Shown piece by piece: positions 14,663 through 22,843 of a DNA stretch of 24,322 bases. How positions within the stretch are numbered: the first letter of the stretch is position 1; every line of letters starts with the position of its first letter. A model generated the notes under the pieces. It saw nothing but the letters and a program-made list of their open reading frames with translations, searched no databases and was not told the DNA's origin. The stretch is from NCBI GenBank assembly GCA_031429035.1, contig JANOYU010000063.1:1-24322 (forward strand), in the 5' to 3' direction. A program made the position numbers and the translations under genes. Origin of the DNA: Methylotenera_A sp031429035 (GTDB lineage: Bacteria > Pseudomonadota > Gammaproteobacteria > Burkholderiales > Methylophilaceae).

Positions 14663-17110
14663 ATGAAATATAAAAACATAAGAGAAGAAGAGTTAAAAAA
14701 CAAGGTAGGGGCAGATTGGTTTAAGCAATTTGATACCACTGAAATTATTGGCAATATTGATTTTACGTTGTTGCCAAAGCAAGAGAGCTTGTTTGGTAGA
14801 GCGCCGCTTTTGTGGGCAGAAGCCAAAACAGGCGATTTCGACATCATTACCATGTTTGTGCAATTAATACTAACCATTGGTAAAGCGCGCACATTTGATA
14901 AAACTTTACCGCCTGCTTTTTTGGGCGCGTTTGATTTTAAAAAAATTGCCTTTGTGCCTTATATTAACGTGCAAGATATTTTTTATTTAAACGATTTTAA
15001 CTGGAACGTCACGCCCAGCAACCATGAAACAAAAGAGTTTCAGCTGATTAAACAACGTATTGAAGCCACGCTTAAAAAACACACCTATATTTACGACTTT
15101 GATAAAGATGAAAAAGACCTCATCACCTTTATTAAAGACAATGTAGCAAAAGCCACCACCACCAGCAAACTAAAAATTGATAAAAATAACTTTATTCCCA
15201 TTTATTTGCGCTGGCTAGAATTGGTTAAACCTAATATTAACGTGAATTGGGATGACCTTAAAAAAGCAAATATTTTAGACAGCGATTTTTACCTAGCTGA
15301 CCTGTTTGTGGATGACAAAGATACGCAAAGTGTTGATGATGATTTATCCATTCGCGATAACCTATTTGTGGTTTTTCAAAACACAGGTTATAAAATAGCC
15401 AAAGAAAACATCAAACAAATGTTCGATGCCACCATTGGTATTAAAAACAAAGAAGCCTACCAACAATTTTGGAAGCGCTATAAACGCCCACCACTAAAAG
15501 AATTTCAAGACTACATTATCGAACGTAGAGATTTGCTGGTGCCGCAAGATATTCGCGAGCGCAAAGGCGCATTTTTTACGCCACGCCAATGGGTAGAGCT
15601 TTCACAAAAATACTTAACCGATTATTTAGGTGAAAACTGGCAAGATGATTATGTTATTTGGGATTGCGCCGCAGGCACAGGTAATTTACTGGCGGGTTTA
15701 ACCAATAAATACAACATTTACGCCAGCACCTTAGACCAAGCCGATGTGAACGTGATGCACGAGCGCATAGACCATGGGGCAAACTTACTTAAAAACCACG
15801 TGTTTCAGTTTGATTTTTTAAATGACGATTTCACCAAGCTGCCGCACAGCTTGCAAGACATTATTAACGATGATGAAAAGCGTAAAAAGTTGGTGATTTA
15901 TATTAATCCGCCGTATGCGGAAGCTACGGCAAGCGATACGATTAGTGGTAATTTAAGACATAAAGCAGGTGTTTCAGCTAACAAAACTTACAATAAATAT
16001 TTTTCATTGTTAGGCAGAGGAATAAACGAACTTTTTATACAGTTTTTAGTGAGAATATTTTTTGAGATTCCCGACAGCAAGATTGCAAATTTTTCAACGT
16101 TAAAACAATTGCAATCTCAAAACTTTTCGAGTTTTAGAAATGTTTTTTTAGCAAAACTTAAATCTTGTTTCATTGTGCCAGCGAGTACCTTTGACAATGT
16201 GAAAGGCAGTTTCCCAATAGGTTTTTTTATTTGGGACACATTTGAAAAAGTCAGCTTTGATAGCGTTCAAGTTGATATTTTTGATAAAGATGAATTGTTT
16301 ATTGGTAATAAAACAATCAGAGTTGTTGAAAAGAATAGAGTTATTCTAAATTGGATGCAGAATTTTTATGATCATAAAGGAGAAAGACTTGCTTATATGG
16401 TTAGAGGGGCATCTGACTTTCAAAACAATAAAATAGTATTTATTGATAATAGCCCTTCAAAAGCTGTTATTGAACATTCACAAACTCACAATATTACAAA
16501 AATAAATCTCATTCCAAATTGTATTTTTTATGCAGTTCGAAAAGTGATAGATGCCACTTGGCTTAACGATAGAGACCAGTTTTTATATCCTAATGATGAT
16601 TGGCAATTAGATACCGAATTTCAAAGCGATTGTTTAGCCTTTACCTTGTTCAATAATAATATAAAAAGTAAATATGGAATCAATTATTGGATTCCATTCA
16701 CTGAACATGAAGTCAACGCTAACGAAAAGTTTGCTAGTCATTTTATGACGGACTTTATCAATGGCAAATTAAAAGCCGAGCAAAAAGCGCAAAACACTTT
16801 GTTTGAAAACGAGGCGAATAATGGCGCGCAAGGCAATCAGCCAAGGCAGTTTTCACCAGAAGCCACCGCCGTATTTGACGCAGGCCGCGCGCTTTGGCGG
16901 TATTACCACGCGCAAAAAAATGTAAACGTAAACGCCAGTTTTTACGATATTAGAGAATATTTTCAGGGTAGAAACGCGGCTGGCAGAATGAATGCCAAAA
17001 GTAACGACGCAAGTTACACCGCGCTGATTGGTGAACTAAGAAATAAACTAAATATACTGGCAGACAAAATAAAACCTAAAATATTTGAGTATGGATTTTT
17101 AAAAGAGTAG
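14663..17110 (+). CDS. Type IIG restriction-modification enzyme (fused nuclease and N6-adenine methyltransferase)
   Basis: An 815-residue single-chain enzyme predicted to both cut and methylate DNA. The N-terminal region looks like a PD-(D/E)xK nuclease: D33 (GNIDFTLL) and E53-x-K55 (LLWAEAKTG). A helical linker leads to KGAFFTPRQWV (301-311) and the gamma-type methyltransferase core: SAM motif I DCAAGTGN (334-341) and catalytic motif IV NPPY (415-418). Residues about 430-700 should be the target-recognition part. Its DNA (about 15950-16750) is much more AT-rich than the methyltransferase part before it and the C-terminal part after it, which suggests domain exchange. No separate specificity, nuclease or BREX genes lie nearby. 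The gene sits between miaB and cysG and no strong Shine-Dalgarno sequence is seen. The target sequence cannot be read from the protein. Confidence 0.87.
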   Translation: MKYKNIREEELKNKVGADWFKQFDTTEIIGNIDFTLLPKQESLFGRAPLLWAEAKTGDFDIITMFVQLILTIGKARTFDKTLPPAFLGAFDFKKIAFVPYINVQDIFYLNDFNWNVTPSNHETKEFQLIKQRIEATLKKHTYIYDFDKDEKDLITFIKDNVAKATTTSKLKIDKNNFIPIYLRWLELVKPNINVNWDDLKKANILDSDFYLADLFVDDKDTQSVDDDLSIRDNLFVVFQNTGYKIAKENIKQMFDATIGIKNKEAYQQFWKRYKRPPLKEFQDYIIERRDLLVPQDIRERKGAFFTPRQWVELSQKYLTDYLGENWQDDYVIWDCAAGTGNLLAGLTNKYNIYASTLDQADVNVMHERIDHGANLLKNHVFQFDFLNDDFTKLPHSLQDIINDDEKRKKLVIYINPPYAEATASDTISGNLRHKAGVSANKTYNKYFSLLGRGINELFIQFLVRIFFEIPDSKIANFSTLKQLQSQNFSSFRNVFLAKLKSCFIVPASTFDNVKGSFPIGFFIWDTFEKVSFDSVQVDIFDKDELFIGNKTIRVVEKNRVILNWMQNFYDHKGERLAYMVRGASDFQNNKIVFIDNSPSKAVIEHSQTHNITKINLIPNCIFYAVRKVIDATWLNDRDQFLYPNDDWQLDTEFQSDCLAFTLFNNNIKSKYGINYWIPFTEHEVNANEKFASHFMTDFINGKLKAEQKAQNTLFENEANNGAQGNQPRQFSPEATAVFDAGRALWRYYHAQKNVNVNASFYDIREYFQGRNAAGRMNAKSNDASYTALIGELRNKLNILADKIKPKIFEYGFLKE

Positions 17111-17123
17111 TTGCCTAAACGTA

Positions 17124-17151
17124 TTTAGTCGTTTTTGTTTAGTCGTTTTTG
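17124..17151 (+). repeat. Perfect 14-bp tandem duplication upstream of cysG
   Basis: TTTAGTCGTTTTTG occurs twice in direct contact (17124-17137 and 17138-17151), in the 64-bp gap between the restriction gene and cysG. The first unit also forms a small hairpin with CTAAA at 17115-17119. It may be a replication-slippage product or an operator; nothing else supports a function. Confidence 0.8.
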
Positions 17152-17174
17152 CTGCTAACGGTTAAAATAACGCC

Positions 17175-18596
17175 ATGCAAGCCTTACCCATTTTTTTTAA
17201 TATTAATAATCGCCACTGTGTTGTAATCGGCGGTGGCGATGTGGCCATGCGCAAAGTGAGCATGCTACTAAAAGCCAGCGCGGCGATTACCTTGTATTCG
17301 CCTGAAATTTGTCACGAGTTGCAAGATTTGGTGGATGCGCAAAAAATTAACTATGTCGCAGAAAAATTCGAGCAGAATCAATTGCTTGGTGCGTGCATGG
17401 TGATTGCTGCAACCGATGATGAAGTGGTAAATACCGCCGTTTCACTCGCGGCTAAGGCGCAAAACATCCCCGTGAATGTGGTAGATGCGCCCGATTTATG
17501 CACGTTTACTATGGGTAGCATTATTGACCGCAGCCCAGTGGTGATTGCGATTTCTAGTGAAGGCAATGCGCCCGTGTTGGCGCGCTATATTCGCGCCAAA
17601 ATCGAGACCATGCTGCCCGCCACTTATGGCCGCATTGCCGATATTGCGGGTGAATTTCGTGACCAAGTGAAGGCCAAATTTGGCACCACGCAAGCAAGAC
17701 GTATTTTTTGGGAAGGCGTGTTGCAAGGCAGCTTTGTAGAACGCGTGTTATCCGGCCAAGAGCAAGCCGCGCGCGAGCAATTAGCAGGTCTGATTCATGA
17801 TGCAGACGCCAACAAAAATCAAGGCGAAGTATTTTTAGTGGGTGGTGGCCCAGGCGACCCAGATTTGTTGACTTTTCGCGCTTTACGCCTGATGCAGCAA
17901 TGCGATGTGTGTGTGTACGATAAGTTAGTTAGCCCAGAAGTCATGGAATTAGTTAGAAGAGACGCTGAGCTGATTTTTGTCGGTAAATCGCGCGACCAAC
18001 ACACTATGTCGCAAGAAGACATAAACGAACTTTTAGCCAAATTGGCGCTAGAAGGCAAGCGCGTTTTGCGATTAAAAGGCGGCGACCCATTTATTTTTGG
18101 CCGTGGCGGCGAAGAAATTGAAACGTTAATGGCTCACGGTGTGCCTTTTCAAGTGGTGCCAGGCATTACGGCCGCCAATGGCGTTTCTAGCTATGCAGGC
18201 ATTCCACTAACACACAGAGATTATGCGCAAGCTTGCTTATTTATTACGGGTCATTTAAAAGCAAACGATAATTTATTAACAGGCGCAAAAGAGTTAACGC
18301 TAGATTTAGATTGGGTGGCGATGAGCCGCCCGCGTCAAACGGTGGTGATTTACATGGGTTTGGTTGGCTTAAAAGAAATCTGCGAAAAATTGATAGAACA
18401 TGGTGTTTCACCAACAATGCCAGTTGCCGTGGTGCAGCAAGGCACCACACAACGGCAAAAAGTAGTGACCGCTACATTGGCAGATTTACACGAAAAAGTA
18501 GCAGCGGCTGGCTTGAAACCACCCTGTTTAACCATTATTGGCGAGGTAGTAAAGCTGCGCGAAACGCTAAATTGGTTTAAACCGAATAACCATTAA
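17175..18596 (+). CDS. cysG: Siroheme synthase (fused CysG)
   Basis: A 473-residue bifunctional enzyme that turns uroporphyrinogen III into siroheme, the cofactor of sulfite and nitrite reductases. The N-terminal CysG-B part (1-about 205) binds NAD at VVIGGGDVAMRK (17-27), with AATDDEVVN and NVVDAPDLCTF; Ser128 in ISSEGNAPVLAR matches the site known to be phosphorylated in Salmonella CysG. The C-terminal SUMT methyltransferase part starts at LVGGGPGDPDLLTFRALR (221-238) and has VYDKLVSPEV, RLKGGDPFIFGRGGEE and VPGITAANGVSSYAGIPLTHRDYA. Length is normal for CysG. No other sulfate or nitrite assimilation genes are in view except metY 5.4 kb away. An R2 palindrome follows the stop. Confidence 0.97.
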   Translation: MQALPIFFNINNRHCVVIGGGDVAMRKVSMLLKASAAITLYSPEICHELQDLVDAQKINYVAEKFEQNQLLGACMVIAATDDEVVNTAVSLAAKAQNIPVNVVDAPDLCTFTMGSIIDRSPVVIAISSEGNAPVLARYIRAKIETMLPATYGRIADIAGEFRDQVKAKFGTTQARRIFWEGVLQGSFVERVLSGQEQAAREQLAGLIHDADANKNQGEVFLVGGGPGDPDLLTFRALRLMQQCDVCVYDKLVSPEVMELVRRDAELIFVGKSRDQHTMSQEDINELLAKLALEGKRVLRLKGGDPFIFGRGGEEIETLMAHGVPFQVVPGITAANGVSSYAGIPLTHRDYAQACLFITGHLKANDNLLTGAKELTLDLDWVAMSRPRQTVVIYMGLVGLKEICEKLIEHGVSPTMPVAVVQQGTTQRQKVVTATLADLHEKVAAAGLKPPCLTIIGEVVKLRETLNWFKPNNH

Positions 18597-18612
18597 TTAT
18601 CGTGCCTAATAG

Positions 18613-18649
18613 TGCCCTGCAACCCAATATCCATGCGGCTTACAGACTA
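18613..18649 (+). repeat. R2 palindrome, copy 4 (between cysG and envZ)
   Basis: TGCCCTGCAACCC and GGCTTACAGACTA surround the invariant loop AATATCCATGC. This copy is the most decayed: several outer stem pairs no longer match, while the loop and the neighbouring bases are unchanged. It lies between the convergent ends of cysG and the histidine kinase gene, without a T-tract. Confidence 0.82.
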
Positions 18650-18674
18650 TGTGTTTCTAAACTTCTTATTAAAT

Positions 18675-19994
18675 TTAACGCTGTATTGGCAGCGATAATC
18701 TAGCTTCTAGCCCACCTTCTGGGCGATTAATCAGCTCTAAACTACCGCGATGCAACTTAGCAATACGGTTACAAATCGCCAAGCCCAAACCGCTGCCGCC
18801 CTCGTTTTTGTTGCGCGCACCGTCCATGCGCTCAAACGGCCTAAGCAGGCGTTGTGCATGCTCGGGGGGTATGCCAGGGCCGTTATCTAGCACACTAATT
18901 ACAATATTATCGGCAGTAATTTTGCTGGTTACCTCCACTTTTCCTTTTGAGTAAGCGTAGGCGTTACCGACTAAATTATCCAGCAAGCGCTGCATAGCCA
19001 GTGGCCGCAATGGGATAAAATAAGTGCTGCTAAGCTTCACTTTAAGTTCACGCCCAGCCCGCGCTTGGCGCTCTTGCAGCGATTGCAACAAACCATTTAT
19101 GTCCATCATTTTGGTCGGTTCGCCTTCTACGCCGCGCACAAAATCTAAAAACTGGTGAATAATATTATCCATATCGGCAATGTCTTCTACCATGCCTGCT
19201 TTAAGGCTTTCGCAGCCTTCATCTGGCAACAACTCTACCGCAATACGCAACCTAGCCAACGGTGTGCGAATATCGTGTGAAACACCTGCTAATAATAGCG
19301 TACGCTCACTATCTAATCGCACTAGCGATTCTGCCATATCGTTAAAAGTACGGCTTACTTCACGTAGCTCTTGCACGCCCGCTTCTGGCAAACGTGGCGC
19401 GGGCTCGCCATTGCGTAATCTATCGGCCGCATACACCAATAAATTCAGCGGTTGATTAATGCGCGATGCAATTAAATAAGCACCAAACAGTGAAAGCAAG
19501 CCAACCACAGCACCCCAGCCTAGCCAATGCCAAGGAAACGGCCTGTCGACCTGAATTTTTGGAATCACCACCCAAAAATCGTCTTGTTCTACGTTAAAGC
19601 TAATCCACAGGCCGGGTATGCCATAGTGGTTGATGGTGATGATGGTTTCAACACCCAAGCGCTCGCGAATTTTTTGGGCGATAAGGTTAATAAAAGGGTC
19701 GTTTGGCAGTGGCTCAATTTCTTCTAAAAAATCAGCCGCATACACACGCACACCTTCGCGACCAGATAGCTCTGAAAGCAAGGCTAGGCGCCTATCTTCA
19801 TGCGAGGCAATCAGCGAAGCGCGGGTGTAATTAACAATAGTAACGGCTTGCAGCGCAGCGGTGGTGGCGCGTGGTTCGCGGTCAAAATAATCAAAAATTT
19901 TAAGCGAAGCATATATACTAATCGCCAATAGCAAAGCGATTAGCAGCATCAGGCGAGACAGCAGGGTACGTGGTAAAAACTTCAATGGATTCAA
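18675..19994 (-). CDS. envZ: EnvZ-like osmosensor histidine kinase
   Basis: A 439-residue inner-membrane sensor kinase, partner of OmpR. TM1 is about 13-33; a periplasmic domain of roughly 120 residues follows (34-155, with FYFDREPRA-type start, DYFDREPRATTAAL). TM2 is about 157-176 and the HAMP domain runs to about 230 (SRINQPLNLLVYAADRLRNGE). The HisKA box is GVSHDIRTPLARLR with phospho-acceptor H240. The ATPase domain has N-box LLDNLVGNAYAYSKG, G1 VLDNGPGIP, F-box RPFERMDGARN and G2 GSGLGLAI. It starts 4 bp after the ompR stop, so the two are one operon. The call as EnvZ rather than another kinase rests on the OmpR partner and the SHDIRTPLARLR motif. Confidence 0.9.
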   Translation of the reverse strand: MNPLKFLPRTLLSRLMLLIALLLAISIYASLKIFDYFDREPRATTAALQAVTIVNYTRASLIASHEDRRLALLSELSGREGVRVYAADFLEEIEPLPNDPFINLIAQKIRERLGVETIITINHYGIPGLWISFNVEQDDFWVVIPKIQVDRPFPWHWLGWGAVVGLLSLFGAYLIASRINQPLNLLVYAADRLRNGEPAPRLPEAGVQELREVSRTFNDMAESLVRLDSERTLLLAGVSHDIRTPLARLRIAVELLPDEGCESLKAGMVEDIADMDNIIHQFLDFVRGVEGEPTKMMDINGLLQSLQERQARAGRELKVKLSSTYFIPLRPLAMQRLLDNLVGNAYAYSKGKVEVTSKITADNIVISVLDNGPGIPPEHAQRLLRPFERMDGARNKNEGGSGLGLAICNRIAKLHRGSLELINRPEGGLEARLSLPIQR

Positions 19995-19998
19995 TTAA

Positions 19999-20739
19999 TT
20001 AATGCGTGGCTTCGCCATCGGGAATAAACACATAACCAAATCCCCACATGGTTTGCAGATAGCGCGGGTGCGCTGGGTCTGGTTCGACGATTCTTCTAAG
20101 CCGAGATACTTGCACATCAATGCTACGGTCAAACACATCTAGCTCGCGCCCACGTGCCAGTTGCATTAATCTGTCGCGCGATAATGGCTGACGCGGGTGC
20201 TCGGTAAATACTTTTAGCAGCGCAAATTCGCCGCTAGTGATGGTAATTTGCATGCCGTTACGGCTTAAACTGCGGGTAGATGGATCGAACACAAATTCAC
20301 CAAAACTAAACGCTTCGGTTTTGCCACCATTTTCGGCTTCTGGGCTGTATTCGTGGCGACGCATCACCGCATTAATACGTGCTAGTAGCTCGCGCGGGTT
20401 AAATGGCTTGGGCAAATAATCATCGGCGCCCATTTCTAGCCCAATAATTCTATCAACTTCATCGCCACGCGCGGTTAGCATAATAATAGGTATTTTGACA
20501 TTATTGCCGCGCAAGCGGCGACATATTGCTAGGCCATCTTCGCCTGGCAACATTAAATCGAGCACCAATAAATCAAAGCCGTCAGCATTTAGGGCGGTAT
20601 CCATTTCTTTGGCGTCGCCCGCTGTTTTAATGTTAAAACCTTGCTCGGTTAAATAACGTTGCAGCAACTCACGTATGCGCACATCGTCATCCACCATGAG
20701 TATTTTTTTGCCAGTAATATTTTTACCATTGTCGGCCAT
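19999..20739 (-). CDS. ompR: OmpR-family response regulator
   Basis: A 246-residue DNA-binding response regulator. The receiver domain has the acidic pocket VDDDVRIRELL (D17-D19 region), the phospho-acceptor D61 in LLVLDLMLPGEDGL, and LTARGDEVDRIIGLEMGADDYLPKPFNPRELLARI. The winged-helix domain ends in SRLRRIVEPDPAHPRYLQTMWGFGYVFIPDG, which is very close to E. coli OmpR. I use ATG at 20739 (MADNGKNITG); a TTG five codons upstream (20754) is also in frame but less likely. It is the promoter-proximal gene of the ompR-envZ operon. Tandem 10-bp repeats that resemble OmpR half-sites lie about 140 bp upstream and suggest autoregulation or control of the divergent EF-hand gene. Confidence 0.93.
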   Translation of the reverse strand: MADNGKNITGKKILMVDDDVRIRELLQRYLTEQGFNIKTAGDAKEMDTALNADGFDLLVLDLMLPGEDGLAICRRLRGNNVKIPIIMLTARGDEVDRIIGLEMGADDYLPKPFNPRELLARINAVMRRHEYSPEAENGGKTEAFSFGEFVFDPSTRSLSRNGMQITITSGEFALLKVFTEHPRQPLSRDRLMQLARGRELDVFDRSIDVQVSRLRRIVEPDPAHPRYLQTMWGFGYVFIPDGEATH

Positions 20740-20774
20740 GTTGTTTGCTTTCAAACGTCTGAATTTTTAAGATA

Positions 20775-20801
20775 AACTTAGTAATAAGCTTAGTATAAGT
20801 T
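20775..20801. promoter_or_regulatory. Inverted/direct repeat in the ompR upstream region
   Basis: AACTTA (20775-20780) and TAAGTT (20796-20801) form inverted ends. Inside, CTTAGTAATAAG and CTTAGTATAAG are near-identical head-to-tail units (20777-20799). It lies about 36 bp upstream of the ompR start and could be a regulator site or part of the ompR promoter. The AT-rich surroundings make chance repeats more likely, hence low confidence. Confidence 0.3.
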
Positions 20802-20876
20802 TTAAGGTTTAATAAAGCTAGAATTGTAGAAACTTTTATGCTGTAATAGTTATCCAAAACATTAAATTAAGCTACT

Positions 20877-20896
20877 GTTACAAATAGTTACAATTA
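20877..20896. promoter_or_regulatory. Tandem 10-bp OmpR-like half-sites
   Basis: GTTACAAATA and GTTACAATTA lie directly in tandem with exact 10-bp phasing, in the 305-bp gap (20740-21044) between ompR and the divergent EF-hand gene. In enteric bacteria OmpR dimers bind head-to-tail on 10-bp half-sites, several of which contain GTTACA. The match in motif, phasing and position next to ompR supports an OmpR box. The rest of the gap is AT-rich, without a promoter I can assign with confidence. Confidence 0.5.
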
Positions 20897-21044
20897 TTTT
20901 AAAGCATGAAACATTGCATTTACAACATTCATTCATAGTAAAGGGCTTAGTAAAGTGTATTCAACAATAATATATAAAACAGTAAGCTGTAAAATAAAAA
21001 TCAATAAAATAATAACTAAGTGTCATGAGGGGTAATACAAAATA

Positions 21045-21611
21045 ATGCGCTTAAAAGCACAGTTGTATTTAATTAGTTCGCCGATCATTTTTTTATTGGG
21101 CACCTTTACTGCCTTGCCATTGTATGCGGATGGCAAAAACATCATTGTTGCAGACACTACTGCCGATGAAAATGACGCCCTAGATCAAACTTTAGAATAC
21201 AACTTTAGCCCAGATGACCGCGCCCGTTTGCGTAAAGCGCTTGGCGATTATGCCAAATCAACCGACCCAGAACATAACCAAATTGCCCAAAAACGTAAAG
21301 CCATGCAAGAAAGTGTAGAAGCGCGCTTTGATGAATGCAATAAAGATAACGACGATTCGCTTGACCGTGATGAAGCGACGCATTGTCTGCCGCAAGTAGC
21401 GCGACATTTTAGTTATGTTGATGTTGATGAAGACGAAGTAATTACCTTAGAAGAGCTGCAACTAGCACAAGCTAAACAGTTAGAACGCCAAAGAGCTGCC
21501 GAAGCTAAAATGGAAGCACAGAAAATTTTAGAAGCTGAAGCCGCTATTAAAGATAAAAGTAAAGCCAAAGTCAATAAACAAGCCTTAAATCTTCGCAAAC
21601 GTCCTAGTTAA
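21045..21611 (+). CDS. Exported EF-hand protein
   Basis: A 188-residue protein with an N-terminal signal peptide (about 1-28, hydrophobic core ISSPIIFLLGTFTALPL, cleavage near LYADG), hence periplasmic. Two 12-residue EF-hand loops are visible. Loop 1 (99-110, NKDNDDSLDRDE) has oxygen ligands at positions 1, 3, 5, 7, 9 and 12. Loop 2 (126-137, DVDEDEVITLEE) has Asp at 1, 3, 5 and Glu at 12. C98 and C114 flank loop 1 and could form a disulfide. The C-terminal 50 residues are a charged, Ala-rich helix, probably coiled coil. AGGGG precedes the ATG by about 14 bp. Calcium binding is the default expectation. Lanthanide binding is conceivable in a methylotroph, but the Pro at loop position 2 that marks lanmodulin is absent. 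It diverges from ompR. Confidence 0.85.
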   Translation: MRLKAQLYLISSPIIFLLGTFTALPLYADGKNIIVADTTADENDALDQTLEYNFSPDDRARLRKALGDYAKSTDPEHNQIAQKRKAMQESVEARFDECNKDNDDSLDRDEATHCLPQVARHFSYVDVDEDEVITLEELQLAQAKQLERQRAAEAKMEAQKILEAEAAIKDKSKAKVNKQALNLRKRPS

Positions 21612-21682
21612 TTTTAAAACTTGCCTACCTCAGGTATTCTGCAAACCTTGATTTTTTTTGCGCATAAGCTCACAGTGCTTAT

Positions 21683-22837
21683 ATGCCGCAACAGCCAGAC
21701 CCCACAAAAAACCTAACAATTGCTTTAATTGCCAGCCTCGATGAAGTCGACGCCCAACAATGGGACGCATTGACCGATGGCACGCCGTTGCTTAGCCATG
21801 CCTTTTTACGTGCGCTGGAGCATTCTGCTAGCGTTGGGCAGGGCACAGGTTGGCAACCACACCCGTTAATTGTTAAACAAAATCAGCAATTAATTGGTGC
21901 CATTCCACTGTATTTAAAGACTCATTCTTATGGCGAATATGTATTCGATTGGGCCTGGGCAGATGCTTACCAGCGCAGTGGTATGGACTATTATCCAAAG
22001 TTATTGTCGGCCATTCCGTTTTCGCCCATTACCAGCGCGCGCCTGCTAGCGCGCGATGACGATATAAAAAACTTGTTGATAGATGCGCTAGAAGGCGCTA
22101 TGCAGCAACACAAGTTATCTAGCGCGCATGTGCTGTTTCCTGACGAGGCTTGTGCTGCCAAGTTTGAAGCGGCAGGCTGGCTAAAACGCACAGGCGTGCA
22201 GTTTAGGTGGCAAAACAAAAGCTATGTAGATTTTGAAGCATTTTTGGCCACTTTAAGCCATGACAAGCGCAAAAAAATTCACCAAGAGCGCAAAAAAATA
22301 CTTAATGCGGGCGTGGTTTGTAGGCATGTAAAAGGTGCCGATGCGACGACAAGTGATTGGGATTTTTTCTATCAATGCTACAGCAATACTTATTACGAAC
22401 ATCGATCAACACCGTATTTAACGCGCGCTTTTTTTGATGAAATTGGCAAAACCATGTCGCAACATATATTGTTGATAATGGCAGAAGTTGATGGCAAACC
22501 AATTGCCAGTACGCTGAATATTTATAATCAAAACACGTTGTATGGCCGCTATTGGGGCGCCGTGCATTTCATTTCTGGGCTACATTTTGAGCTTTGCTAT
22601 TACCAAGCACAGATGTTTTGTATTGCAGAAAAAATCACTTATTTTGAAGGTGGCGCGCAAGGTGAGCACAAACTAGCTCGCGGCTTTGAGCCACGCCCAA
22701 CTTGCTCGTATCACAAAATAGCGCACCCCGATTTTGAAAGTGCGATTAAACAATTTTTGCTGCGCGAGCAGGCTGGCATTGCCGCTTACACTACAGAGCT
22801 TGAGGAACGTGTGCCGTTTAAAACTAATGCTACCTGA
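21683..22837 (+). CDS. FemAB-like N-acyltransferase (DUF482 family)
   Basis: A 384-residue cytosolic protein that matches the proteobacterial DUF482/COG3146 group of GNAT-fold, FemAB-like acyltransferases. Recognisable segments are PLLSHAFLRALEHSASVG near residues 35-52, PLIVKQNQQLIGAIPLYLK, EYVFDWAWADAY, LSHDKRKKIHQERKK (about 195-209), STLNIYNQNTLYGRYWGA and FEGGAQGEHKLARGFEP with the family GAQGEHK signature. The substrate is not established for this group. Length is normal. The start at 21683 has no clear Shine-Dalgarno sequence. It stands between the EF-hand gene (71 bp upstream) and the convergent SDR gene, whose stop is 6 bp beyond its own. Confidence 0.88.
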   Translation: MPQQPDPTKNLTIALIASLDEVDAQQWDALTDGTPLLSHAFLRALEHSASVGQGTGWQPHPLIVKQNQQLIGAIPLYLKTHSYGEYVFDWAWADAYQRSGMDYYPKLLSAIPFSPITSARLLARDDDIKNLLIDALEGAMQQHKLSSAHVLFPDEACAAKFEAAGWLKRTGVQFRWQNKSYVDFEAFLATLSHDKRKKIHQERKKILNAGVVCRHVKGADATTSDWDFFYQCYSNTYYEHRSTPYLTRAFFDEIGKTMSQHILLIMAEVDGKPIASTLNIYNQNTLYGRYWGAVHFISGLHFELCYYQAQMFCIAEKITYFEGGAQGEHKLARGFEPRPTCSYHKIAHPDFESAIKQFLLREQAGIAAYTTELEERVPFKTNAT

Positions 22838-22843
22838 TAAAAT

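Noticed and set aside
14663..17110. PglX of a BREX system or the M subunit of a type I system
   Set aside because: It has an N-terminal nuclease-like D...ExK motif, is shorter than PglX, and no brx, hsdR or hsdS genes lie next to it.
18613..18649. R2 copies as simple rho-independent terminators
   Set aside because: Only the copy at 11785 has a T-run after the stem; two copies lie upstream of genes rather than at 3' ends, and the loop is conserved.
21045..21611. Lanmodulin
   Set aside because: There are only two EF loops, neither has Pro at position 2, and the overall layout with a long charged C-terminal helix differs.
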